Shown piece after piece: positions 21,758 through 32,200 of a stretch of DNA of 64,000 nt; the first letter of the stretch is position 1; each line of letters starts with the position of its first letter. Under the pieces are notes generated by a model that saw only the letters and a list, made by a program, of their open reading frames with translations, was not told where the DNA came from and did no database searches. Position numbers and translations under genes: made by a program. This DNA is from Serripes groenlandicus (lineage: Eukaryota; Mollusca; Bivalvia; Cardiida; Cardiidae): assembly GCA_031761405.1 (NCBI GenBank), contig JASEVX010000001.1:204217675-204281674 (forward strand), given 5' to 3'.

Positions 21758-21982
21758 GAGCCCATTCCCGTTTCATTTCTACCTCTTTCACTTGACTTCG
21801 ACCCGGGACTAGTAGTACACCAGAGCGAAGCCTATGCAACATCACTGGGAACCACCGAGGTCCGGGAATGATGGTGATGTCACCCCAAAAACCCACGTAA
21901 CGTGCACCGGGTCCTTCACGGAGTTAAGCCATCGAGGGTCACCCATTCAGGCACTGACCGCGATGTACGTTGCTTAACATAG
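21758..21982 (-). mobile_element. 5S rRNA-headed SINE (SINE3-like)
   Basis: On the minus strand it starts GTTAAGCAACGT and continues GGTCAGTGCCTGAATGGGTG then ACC. These match the internal pol III promoter of 5S rRNA (A box AGTTAAGCAACGT; C box GGATGGGTGACC). The rest is an unrelated body. It is too short and diverged for a 5S gene. It interrupts the 41-bp satellite. Confidence 0.75.
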
Positions 21983-22960
21983 TGTCTGTATAATGAGATA
22001 CGTGTCTAGGGATGAGGACATAGTGTCTGTATAATGAGATACGTGTCTAGGGATGAGGACATAGTGTCTGTATAATGAGATACGTGTCTAGGGATGAGGA
22101 CATAGTGTCTGTATAATGAGATACGTGTCTAGGGATGAGGACATAGTGTCTGTATAATGAGATACGTGTCTAGGAATGAGGACATAGTGTCTGTATAATG
22201 AGATACGTGTCTAGGGATGAGGACATAGTGTTTGTATAATGAGATACGTGTCTAGGGATGAGGACATAGTGTCTGTATAATGAGATACGTGTCTAGGGAT
22301 GAGGACATAGTGTTTGTATAATGAGATACGTGTCTACCAATGCGGTACATAGTTTGAATAATGAGATACTTGTCTAGCAATGTGAAAGTGTTTGTATAAT
22401 GACATACTTGTCTGGCTATGAAGATATAATGTTTGTATAATGAGATACGTGTCTACCAATGCGGTACATAGTTTGAATAATGAGATACTTGTCTAACAAT
22501 GTGAAAGTGTTTGTATGATGAGATACGTGTCTACCAATGAGGCAAAGTGTTTGAATAATGAGATACTTACCTAGCGATTAGAAAGTGCTTGCATGAGGAA
22601 AGACCTGTCTAGAAATGTGGCGGAGTGTTTGTATACTGGGATACTTGTCTAGTAATGTGGCAGAGTGTTTTTGCAATGGGATACTTGTCTAGTGATGTGG
22701 CAGAGTGTTTTTGCAATGGGATACTTGTCTAGAAATATGGCAGATTGTTTGTATAATGGGATAATTGTCTAGTAATGTGGCAGAGTGTTTGTATAATGGG
22801 ATAATTGTCTAGTAATGTGGCAAAGTGCTTGTATAATGGGATAATTGTCTAGTAATGTGCAAAGTGCTTGTATAGTGAGATACTTGTCTAGCCATGCAGC
22901 AAATTGTTTGTATAATGAGATACTTGTGTCTCAATGTGCCAGAGTGTTGTTGTCGAATAC
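21983..22960 (+). repeat. 41-bp satellite, homogeneous core and diverged tail
   Basis: The unit is GTGTCTGTATAATGAGATAC then GTGTCTAGGGATGAGGACATA. From 21983 to about 22335 roughly eight units are almost identical; from there to 22960 they drift (ATAATTGTCTAGTAATGTGG). No coding potential. Confidence 0.92.
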
Positions 22961-23289
22961 TGTATGAAGGTTTTGGTTAAATTAGATACTTATCCAGTAA
23001 CTTGGGGGATTGTTGTGTTGAGTGCGGGTTTGAAAACGCCAGGATAAACATATGTAGGTAAACCGTGAAATATCGTACTGTTGGAAAGGGTTTTTAACTC
23101 AAATAAATCACATTTCTAAGGCTCTGAAAGCAGAGGAAAATAACTACTGACATGCTATGATACAGATAACTTTTTATAACTTAACAGACTTATCCTGAGA
23201 CATTTTTTAAAACCGACAACATCAAAAATGTCAAACCAGATAATCAACAAGGGAAACAACTCGCAGTCTGTAAAAAGGTATAGTTTTCT

Positions 23290-23519
23290 CCCTTTTACAA
23301 AGAAACAAATTCCACTATCATGTTACCTCGGGAGGTAAATATAACAGCTATTGTCACATGGTATGACGTCACGAAGGGGGCGAAGTTCGTCTGTTCATAT
23401 TTTGACAAAATTGATGGGAGAAATGTATATTGTTCAAGTTCAGTGATCGCGTAGTTAAACATGGATGTATGAACATTTTCGAAATTGTTTACAGCTTTGT
23501 AAAAGTGAAACTTTAACAT
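23290..23519 (+). promoter_or_regulatory. Promoter and 5' UTR of the + strand gene, with a CRE
   Basis: A perfect palindromic cAMP-response element, TGACGTCA, lies at 23364-23371, about 150 bp before the start codon, in a locally CpG-containing stretch (CGAAGGGGGCGAAG, GATCGCG). There is no TATA box at a suitable place. A three-codon upstream frame (ATG at 23461, stop TGA) precedes the main start. TGACGTCA is the known site of CREB/ATF bZIP factors; use here is inferred. Confidence 0.5.
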
Positions 23520-23562
23520 ATGGATGTGTTAGCTGAAGATCCGACTTTTCAACCAGTTTATG
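23520..23562 (+). CDS. First coding exon of a + strand gene, product unknown
   Basis: The ATG at 23520 opens a frame coding MDVLAEDPTFQPVY and ends one base into a codon at a GGTAATTC donor (23563). The exon at 38845 begins with exactly the two bases needed (G plus AT gives Asp) and stays open. The junction reads QPVYDQDLCLDADSLN, an acidic N-terminus of the sort seen in transcriptional regulators, but I do not recognise the protein. The start is chosen because a CRE promoter lies upstream and because the phase matches. The intron is 15.3 kb and contains the antisense BEN gene. Confidence 0.55.
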
Positions 23563-24353
23563 GTAATTCAAGAGATTTATATTTTGTTGAGAATGTTATA
23601 TATATTTACCTATCTCTTATATATACATGTTTATGTATAGAGTATACCAGATAATCAGAACTTAACTCATTTGTAAATGAATAACTGCACAATCATTCTG
23701 CCATTAAGATCTACGGCAATGATCTCTTTTAATGATCTCCACTATGCGTACAGTACCCAGAAAACTAATGCTCAACCATTGTTGGAAAAGGAGAAATGTG
23801 TTAGTAATACTCGGGTCTCATTACTTCGCTTACATATTTACCGATAGCTCCACATCTCGATCATTTGAATCTTATATCTCAGTGGAGTGACCGCATTTGC
23901 TACTTTTCATGCTGAGGATAGGCAACTTATATGATTAAGTTCTTTTTTTTTGGCTAAACCACAACATTCTATTAAGATAGTAATTCACAAAACAAACCAT
24001 ATCAGTTTAACCGAATTAATAATAATAACATGTAATCTAAAACATGTAACAGCTGAAAAATTAAGTTGAAAACATTTTTTATTAAAATGGGAAAATTTAT
24101 TGAATTGAATCTTCTTCAAAAGTTCAACATTTGTCAGTACCAGGGAAATAATAACAGTTTATGAGACATTTTTTATTTGTTATCACAGCAGGGACTTTGA
24201 TTCATAAATCCTTTCCCACTTACAAGTGACATAACACCCATCATACCCTGTTATAGACAACTTTTTGTAAACAGGATCTGGTGTTTTATTAGTACCAGAT
24301 TCTAATTTCCATCAGGAAACCTGGATAGCATGACTTTCTAATGCTTCTTTTTT
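23563..24353. other. Start of the 15.3 kb intron; no repeat recognised
   Basis: AT-rich. Near 24207 AATCCTTTCCCACTTAC resembles one end of a P element but nothing follows. A short FragmentA-like match is not claimed. Confidence 0.4.
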
Positions 24354-24965
24354 AGGCTCACTTGAGCACGAGATGGTCAAGGTGATTAAATATACTGTGA
24401 CCACATTTTGTTCGTCGTTTTTGTTCTTCCGCCTGTCTTAAAATTCTAGAGGCAACTTTTTTCATCCAATCTTCATTAAGCTTAGGCAGTTTGTTTATAT
24501 TGCTGATATATAGGCCAAGAGTTTAAATATAGGTCATGTTGGGTAAAAAACTACTAGGTCTCTAGGCCAAGTTGAAAGAATTTCTTGTTAACACCATGGA
24601 AACCACATTTTTAACATGAACATGTTAATATTTTGTCAGAATGTTTGGCTTGATGATATATCTAGGTAAAGTACCAATATGGGTTATCATCCAACTCATG
24701 CCAAGTCAAAAACTAGGTCACTAGGCTAAATTTTAGAAAAATCTTGTTAACACTGTAGAGACCGCATTTATGACTTGAGCAGCTAGAAACTAGGTCAGAA
24801 TGTTTGTCTTGATGAAATCTAGGCCATGTTTTTGAAACAACGGAAAATCTTTTTAATAGTCAGGAAGCCACATTTTTATCTAAAACATGTTACAACATTG
24901 TCAAAATGTTTTTCTTGATAATATCTAGGCCAACTTCGAATATGGGTTATATGGGTTAAAAGCTA
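24354..24965 (+). mobile_element. H-type element with ~125-bp GACCTAG units, 3' truncated
   Basis: The head AGGCTCACTTGAGCACGAG with partner GGTCAAGGTGA is followed by TTCGTCGTTTTTG. Units contain GTTAACACC...GAAACCACATTT, TCAGAATGTTTG.CTTGATGA and AACTAGGTCACTAGGC. The same unit type occurs reversed at 30060-30620. It stops at a P copy. Confidence 0.75.
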
Positions 24966-24981
24966 GGTAAAATTTGAGAAA

Positions 24982-25196
24982 CCTTTTCCCACATACATTC
25001 CGCAGCAGACGACTTTCAAAATTTATTTTCAAAAACATGAAGAATCTCAATAAATTAAGAGTTTTACTATTTTAGAGTTGAAAACATTGTGGCTAAAGGA
25101 CAAATTGCTTGTTTTGAGCAATTTCTTCTTTTGCCACAATGTTTTCAAAAGACGTCTGCTGCAGATGAGTTAAAATGCGTCAACAAGTGGGATAAT
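24982..25196 (+). mobile_element. Family P MITE
   Basis: It runs from CCTTTTCCCACATAC to CAAGTGGGATAATTAAG. The central hairpin is complete (GGACAAATTGCTTGTTTTG and complement). The flanking TTAA is lost on the left. Confidence 0.83.
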
Positions 25197-25418
25197 TAAG
25201 GTTAATGATTTTATTAAGGCTATGTTTTAATATAGGTCAATAATAAAGTCACTAGATAAAAACTTACGAGACAAGCAATTTATTCTGTAGCTCACAAGGT
25301 TTTCATCTGAGTGTCACAATTAAATTTATAAAGCATATCAGTTAACGGGCCAATTTATCGCAAATAATTATAGAACTTATCAAGTCTCAATGTTAACACT
25401 GTTTTAACACTGTTTTAA

Positions 25419-25648
25419 CCCTTTCCCTCATATAAACGCTTTCTGACGCCTCTGCAGTAGACAGCTATTTGAAAACATAGTGAAAAAAGAAGAAATTGCA
25501 CGAAACGTGCAATTACTCCTTTTGCCACAATGTTTTCCACTTTTAGTCATAGGTTATCCATTCAATTATAGAGATTTTCCATTTTTTGGCAAAACATGTT
25601 CAAAGTCGTCTGCTGCAGAATTGTCATATGAGCCTCAGAGGGAAAGGG
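25419..25648 (-). mobile_element. Family P MITE, intact
   Basis: TTAA flanks both sides (25415-25418 and 25649-25652), and the sequence around the site (TTAACACTGTTTT) reads on across it. Small additions (GAGCCTCAGAGG) sit near the right end. Confidence 0.88.
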
Positions 25649-25718
25649 TTAACACTGTTTTCAACAATATTTAAATTATATCACAGTCAGCAGCTATTTA
25701 ATTGAGTCTGTTTTTATG

Positions 25719-26411
25719 TGTGAAGAGATATTGATAATTATCATGTAGACCCACAGCATAGGGGTTTGTGGAGAGATAATGATCATAATCATACAGACAC
25801 ACAACATAGGGTTTTGTAGAGAGATATTGATCATTATCATACAGACCCACAACATAGGGTTTTGTAGAGAGATATTGATCATTATCATACAGACCCACAA
25901 CATAGGGTTTTGTAGAGAGATATTGATCATTATCATACAGACCCACAGCATAGGGGTTTGTAGAGAGATATTGATCATTATCATACAGACCTACAACATA
26001 GGGTTTTGTAGAGAGATACTTACAACATAGTGGCTTTAGGGAGAGATATTGATCATTATTATACAGACCCACACCATAGGGTTTTGTGGAGAGAGATTTG
26101 TCAATATCATACAGACCCACAAAATAGGGTTTTGTGGAGAGATATTGATCATTATCATACAGAATAGGGTTTTGTGGAGAGATATTGATCTTTATCATTG
26201 TTCAGACCCACAGCATAGGGTTTTGTAGAGAGATATTGATCATTATCATACAGACCCACAACATAGGGTTTTGAAGAGAGATATTGATCATTATCATTTT
26301 TCAGACCCACACTAGAGGGTTTTGTTGAGAGATTTTAATTATTATCATACAGACCCACAACATACCTACAACAAAGGCTTTAGGGAGAGATATTGATCAT
26401 TATCATACAGA
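25719..26411 (+). repeat. 48-bp satellite related to the K foldback arm
   Basis: About 14 units of AGAGATATTGATCATTATCA then TACAGACCCACAACATAGGG and TTTTGTAG. The pieces ACCCACAACATAGG.TTTG and AGAGAGATATTG occur in the same order in the right arm of family K (10434-10476). The array ends exactly against half of a P copy. Frames open on both strands because 48 is a multiple of three; they are not genes. Confidence 0.92.
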
Positions 26412-26533
26412 CAATTTCTCCTTTTGCCAAATTGTTTTCAACTCTATTTAATAGTAAAAACAATTATTCATATATTCCTATGTCAATAAGTTTTGAAAAC
26501 AACTGCTGCAGAATTGTTGTATGTGGGAAAGGG
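26412..26533 (-). mobile_element. Family P MITE, right half only
   Basis: It starts at the hairpin tip (CAATTTCTCCTTTTGCC) and continues through AACTGCTGCAGAATTGTTG to GTGGGAAAGGG and TTAA. The left half is replaced by the 48-bp array. Confidence 0.8.
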
Positions 26534-27140
26534 TTAAGGGAAACAGTGTGGCTGATGTACTGGTCTCAGGATAAGCTTACTGGTTTATCAAACATAATCT
26601 GCAGGAATTTTGTGATGAAACTTGAATACTGTTGAAAGTAGTATAAAACCAAGTAATAAAAAAGCGCATTAAGAAAACAAGAAATTATAGTCACAATATC
26701 AGAAAAAAATGCTGTAATCAAATCACAGATTATTTTAACATCAAATCAGACTTCATGTGAATTTTTTGAACCTGTCAGACCAAAACCTCATTTTCCTTTT
26801 TTTTTCCTTCTTTTTTTCAACCAATTATATAACATGATTGTTTTGGTTTGTCAGTCAGGACTGAGAGACTGACAATTTGAGCGAAGACAGCAGCAAATTT
26901 GTTTTTTCATTAAGAACAAACACACTGTAAACAAACAAAAAACAGCTTCATTAAACAAGTGCAAGTAGCTAAGTGTTTGCTCTTGACAAACTCCTTAATT
27001 ACAGCTCAGACATGACAAAAAGCTGTAGTTTATGTAACTCTCCATCAGTCTGGTAATGACTGATTGTTCACATAACCTGTTTTCTTGGCTTTCTCACACC
27101 TGTACTAAACACAAAACTCTCCCTGGCTACCCCCAAACCA
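26534..27140. other. No recognised feature
   Basis: AT-rich unique intronic sequence. Confidence 0.45.
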
Positions 27141-27545
27141 AAACCGCGAGCTTAATTAAGATTGCGACAAGGTCGTAGGAAGATTACCGTCGCGATCATA
27201 ATAAGCTTGCGCAACCTTATTTAAGCGTGCAGTTAGATTTCGATTTGATCATTTGCGATCTTATTTTTAAGCTTGCGCAACCTTATTTAGATTGCGCAAC
27301 CGTAACAAGATTGCGCAAACTTGCTAGGTTGCGCAAATTGCATGGTTGCGCAAGCTTGCAAGGTTGCGATTGGAACGATAGCGATCTTAATTCCAAGCTC
27401 GCAAGATCGCGCGATCATTACAAGATCGCAACCTTGCCACCTTGCGCAAGCTTGCGATTGGAACGATAGCGATCTTAATTCCAAGCTCGCAAGATCGCGC
27501 GATCATTACAAGATCGCAAGTTTGCAAGATTGCGCAAACTTGCAA
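27140..27545. repeat. Palindrome-rich block with eight TTGCGCAA sites
   Basis: CpG-rich words (TTGCGCAA, GCAAGCTTGC, GATCGCGCGATC, ATTAAG) repeat in loose order. TTGCGCAA is at 27207, 27273, 27292, 27311, 27329, 27346, 27442 and 27530. An 88-bp tandem duplication (starting TTGCGATTGGAACGATAGCG at 27364 and 27452) lies within. TTGCGCAA is the known C/EBP half-palindrome pair; function here is not shown. Open frames through it are artefacts of repetition. Confidence 0.85.
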
Positions 27546-27551
27546 CCATAA

Positions 27552-27862
27552 CCATTTCCCTCATACAACCAATCTGCAGCAGTTGACTGAATTAATATGG
27601 AGAAAAATATGGAAAATATCTTTACATAAAAGTTTAGTATTTAGAACATATATTTATAGTTGTAAACATCATGACAAAAGTAGAAAGAGAAAAATATCTT
27701 TTCATAAAAGTTTAGTTTTTAGAACATAAATATATAGTTGTTTACATCATGACAAGAGTAGAAATAGCTCATTATAAACAATTACTCCTTATGACATAAT
27801 GTTTCCAAAGTTGTCTGCTGTAGACACATCAGAGAGCAAATGTATGTAGAAAAGAGATCATA
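27552..27862 (+). mobile_element. Family P MITE with internal duplication
   Basis: It starts CCATTTCCCTCATACAACC. The spacer and first hairpin arm are present twice (TTTAGTATTTAGAACATA and TTTAGTTTTTAGAACATA about 75 bp apart), and it ends weakly near GTATGTAGAAAAGAG. Confidence 0.7.
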
Positions 27863-28085
27863 GTCAGTTGCATAAATTCAAATACTCAAATATGTAATTT
27901 AATTTAATCCTTTCATAGATTCTGCAGTATAAAAGTATAATTATTGTTGAGATCCTTTTAGCAAAAGGTGGTTGGAATTGCTCTATTAAGTTCAAATTCT
28001 TTATTTGCCTGCAGATTTATTTAACAAAACAAGAAAGACAGTTCAGCATTTTCCATTTCAACAGAGGCTGAGCCTTATTCATTAC

Positions 28086-28200
28086 CAATGGCTTTTGGTT
28101 CCAGTCACGGCACTACAGTCATGGTGGAGTGCCCTTGGGCAAGCCACATTTTCTAGCCTAGTACTGGTTTGTTTACCCAGGGATCGTGAATAATTAAATT
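28086..28200 (+). mobile_element. Family S3 SINE fragment
   Basis: GGAGTGCCCTTGGGCAAGCC, TAGCCTAGTACTGGTTTGTT and AGGGATCGTGAATAATTAAA match the S3 copies at 43171 and 48862. Head and tail are missing or altered. Confidence 0.7.
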
Positions 28201-28279
28201 TAAATGCGTGCTAAATGACCGTAGCTGTCGATGCTCCATAAAACAATATACATTCATTCATTCCAATGGCTTTTGGGTA

Positions 28280-28484
28280 ACCTTTCTGAGACCTCTGCAA
28301 CAGGATCTTTTTGAGAAAAAAAATGTGGCTAAAGGGGAAATTGCTCATAATGAGTATTTTCTCCTTTTGTCACAATGTTTTCAACTTTATTTAATAATTG
28401 TTCTTTCATTTACAAAGTGTTCCATATTTCAATAAAAATGTTTTGAAAGTAGTCTACTGTAGATTTGTTGTATGTGGGAAAAGG
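28280..28484 (-). mobile_element. Family P MITE, left end decayed
   Basis: TTTCTGAGACCTCTGCAACA matches the family left part; the hairpin and the right end (GTATGTGGGAAAAGG, TTAA) are clear. Confidence 0.78.
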
Positions 28485-28499
28485 TTAAAGCAGATTTAA

Positions 28500-28700
28500 T
28501 GTCACATACAACAGATATGCCACAGACGACATATTGGCTAAAACATGAAAAATCTCTACAAATGAAGGTATAATTACTGGGAAAAAAATGAAAACATTGT
28601 GGTGAGAGGAGACTTTGCTCATTTTGATTATAACCCCACGTTTTGTCACATTGTTCTAAAAAATCACCTGTTGTGGAGGCGTCAGAAAGCATCTGTATTG
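28500..28700 (+). mobile_element. Family P MITE, diverged
   Basis: TTAA (28496-28499), then GTCACATACAACAG, the spacer (AATCTCTACAAATGAAGG) and a decayed hairpin, ending GGCGTCAGAAAGCATCTG without the terminus. Confidence 0.75.
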
Positions 28701-28858
28701 ATTCAAAGCGCTTTCTTTATAAACATACAAGCTAGCTGTTTATATGAAATAGAATGACTAAAATGGAATTTTTGAGCGACCTAATTGGATGATAAACTAA
28801 GAAAAACAATTTTTATTTACATATTTTATATCCAAATAAGCAAATAAAATTTTTAAGT

Positions 28859-29210
28859 CTACATTTTTAAGCCACACCTGGCAGTAGCACATTTTGCATT
28901 TACAAGCTTGTTGAAGTCTGTATGACTTAATACTGACTCCCCGGAATCTCGTTTGAATTTAACTAACACAAAATCCAAAATAACTTGAAGGAACAACTTA
29001 TTTAATTGTTTTGTGGGAACGGAAGAGTTGTGTGGGCACCTGCCTCTTGTCAGAGGCATTCCCATTGGCAAGTTGTTCCCGCGTAAAAAACGTTTCCAAC
29101 AGTTGAATGGCAAGCTTTCGTGGGTCCACAAGCAGAGCTGCTGACAATTTCATCTGTGGTAAATATACATTTACACTTGCCATCAGCTGAACTTTTTTCA
29201 CACCATTTTC
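28859..29210 (-). CDS. BEN gene exon 5 (BEN domain, stop)
   Basis: The acceptor is TTGATTTCAG. The first frame codes ENGVKKVQLMASVNVYLPQM and the ALLVDPRKLAIQLLETFF helix region. It meets TAA after SHKTIK, but the next frame carries QLNKLFLQVILDFVLVKF and NAKCATARCGLKM to TAG at 28859-28861. Both halves are needed for a whole BEN domain, so one surplus base lies near 29020-29060. Confidence 0.7.
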
Positions 29211-32200
29211 CTGAAATCAATGTGAATCAAAGTGAGTACAATATCATATCAATTATCATGTTTGTTTTCTAAAGGAAAGTGCAATAGCAGATTCACAAAC
29301 AAGAGGGCCATGATGGCCCTAGTTCGCTCACCTGAATTATGCAATGTACTGCAATGCAAAACACATCAAGACAACTATTCTGAATGCAACCACCACAGCA
29401 GGGCTCCGGAAATTTTGAAATCTCAATTGGTCCGGATTTTTTTCCAACCCCCCCCCCCCCCAGTAAACAAAATGATATTGGAACTCTTTAAAAAATATAT
29501 ATACACAAATTTCATGTTTATTGCAGGTAACCTTGCATAGATGGTTGCATAACAGTGTCATCGCTCGTTACTGTCAATGTAGAAGTACTTTACAAATCAT
29601 AATTTACCAAAATTTGCAGACAAACATAACCGCGCATGTATGTTTACATTGCTCGTTTGTACTTAAGATTGTCCGACCCGTACTTACAAGGAAATTATTG
29701 GTGGCGCACAGAAGGTACATTTCTCTTATCTCTATGGTAAACATTGTTTTGCCTACATGAAAATAAAAAAATTACTACAAAAAATGTCTTTGTTGTTTTG
29801 GAATTACCATGACTGAAATAATTAGAGAAATCCATTTTTTAGGTAAGTACATTTACCCATTTGAGTAATTATGAACCAGTTCTCTTTGTCAACATGATTC
29901 GTGTGCCAAGCCGGTCATTTGACTTATTGAACATCGCAAGTAAATTTCGCTGAGCCCTTTCAACAATGTATCGAAGAACAAATTAAATGAAATAGATATC
30001 ATCAAGACAACTTTCTGACAAAGTTTCAACTTACTCAAAGTAAAAATGCGGCCTCCAGAGTATATATATATTAAACAATATTTTCCTTTATTGACCTAGT
30101 TTCTGATCCAATATGACCCATATTCCAACTTGACCTAGATATCATTCAGACAAACATTGTGACAAAATTTCAAGCTGCTGAAGCAAAAAATGTGGCCTCA
30201 AAAGTGTTAACAAGATTTTCTCCTTTAATATGGCCTAGTGACCTAGTTGTTGACCCAATATGACCCATATTCGAACCTGATCTAGATATCTTTAAGACAA
30301 ACATTCTGACAAAATTTCAAACTGCTGAAGCAAAAATTGGGGCCTCTTGATTGTTAACAAGATTTTCTTTCAATTTGACCTAGTGACCTACTTTTTGACC
30401 CAACATGACCCATGATCGAACTTGACTTACATATCATCAAGACAAACATTTTGATAAAGTTTCAACATACTCAAGTTGAAAATGTGGCTTCTAGAGTGTT
30501 AACAAGATTTCCCTTCAATTTGGCCAAGTGTCCTAGTTTTTAACCCGGCATGACCCATATTCAAACTTGGCCTAGATATCATTTAGATAAACATTCTGAA
30601 CAAATTTCTTTATGAAGTAAAATGTTTATTTATTCTAGTCACCTCTATTTAAAGCGACTGAAATCCAGATGGCACGGGGGAAATCGAATTCGCCCCAAAT
30701 GTTATTCTTTATGTTATCCAAGTAAAACCAAGGTAGAAAATGTATCGTTTTTTATCAATTAAGTGAACTTGAGTCACGTGATGAATGACATACAAGCATC
30801 GTAAGCTATTTACCCCGTTAGTCACGGGGTAGAATTTGCGATGGAAAAGTATTGAAAACAAGAAAATCTCACCGATTTAAGGGGTATGTAATATGTCAGT
30901 TATCATATTTTAATGCCCCAAATACAAAAATAACACTTATTTTCTTAAAATTGAAAATTTTATTTTTTTTCGACAGTTGGGCATCTGGAGTTCAGTCGCT
31001 TTAAAGGGTCAGCCAATTTTGGCTTATGAGACACCACTAGAATACCAGTACTCCCCGGTGCTCTTGTCCTACATGCCAGGCATCAGACAGTCAGATTTTA
31101 TATATTATTTAACTATATGGTTGCTCACCAACTCGAACCTTTGACCTCCCACACTACAAGTCAGAAACGAATATTCTATTTTGACTTACAGCAACAATAA
31201 ATTTTATTATAAACAAGTTTGTGGGTAGTGGATGCTAAGCTTGGTAGTCAGCTTACCATTATTTAACATTTTAGCACTACTTCCGATATTAAACTTACCG
31301 TCATTGTTTTGTCACATTCATTCAGAGGGCTCTGGATCTACAGTGATTTCGGTATCAAATGGAATGGTCTCACTCAATGATGCGTCCACATTGTCTGAAC
31401 ATATAAAAACAATTCATGTTAACAATTTCATTTTCATTAATAGATAAACAAGAGTGCCAAATGCACCTAATCGCTCACCTGTGGCATAATTTTAAATTTG
31501 AATTTTCAAACAAGCAAAAAATGTTGGTCATTTTACAAAAAAAATGCTTGTACAGTCTTAGTAGAGGGTTACCCCAAACAGACCATTTCATGAAATTATT
31601 TTGTATCAATTATTGACAAAAATATGGAATATCATTATTAAAGAACGTTTAAATAATGGATTAGAAAACATTGTTTCAAAATAGGAGATGTCATTTAAAG
31701 AAAATTCTGTTTTTCTGGCTGTCATCTTGTGCAGCTGAGCAGAATGTTTGAAAAGACTGAGGGCCAACTATGGAACATCAAAACGAACCTTGCCCTCTGG
31801 TGGCCATGTTTATCAACAGATCGGTATAATTTCAACAATCTTGGTAGAAGGTCACCCAAGGAAGCTTTGTGCCAAATTATTTTCAAATGGGCCTTATACA
31901 AGGAAAACAAAACCTGCCAGTTTTTTCAACATATCAGAATAATTTGAACATTCTTAGAAGAGGGTCACCCGAAGAACATTTAAGCCAAATTATTTTCAAA
32001 TCGGGCCAGCTCTCTGTGTTCATGAAGGTTTTTTAAATTTAAATTTTTCATTATATATACATGTAAAAAGAAAACAAACCCCACTTCCTGAAGGCCAAGT
32101 TTTTCAAGAAACATTTGTGCCAAATTAATTCCAAATTAGGCCTTTATTTTTGTACAAGAAGATTTTTTAGTTTTGACAATCATGTTCCCCTCTTTCTGGC

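Noticed and set aside
21940..21982. 5S rRNA gene
   Set aside because: Only the internal promoter part is similar; the rest of the 120-nt gene is absent.
25698..26198. Long minus-strand frame (166 codons) in the 48-bp satellite
   Set aside because: The unit length is a multiple of three, so any frame without a stop in one unit stays open; frames are open on both strands.
25719..26411. CRISPR-like array of repeats and spacers
   Set aside because: The units are contiguous tandem copies without unique spacers, and the window is eukaryotic.
27227..27729. Overlapping frames in the palindrome-rich block
   Set aside because: They are created by repeated words lacking stop codons; the minus strand is open as well, and there are no splice or start features.
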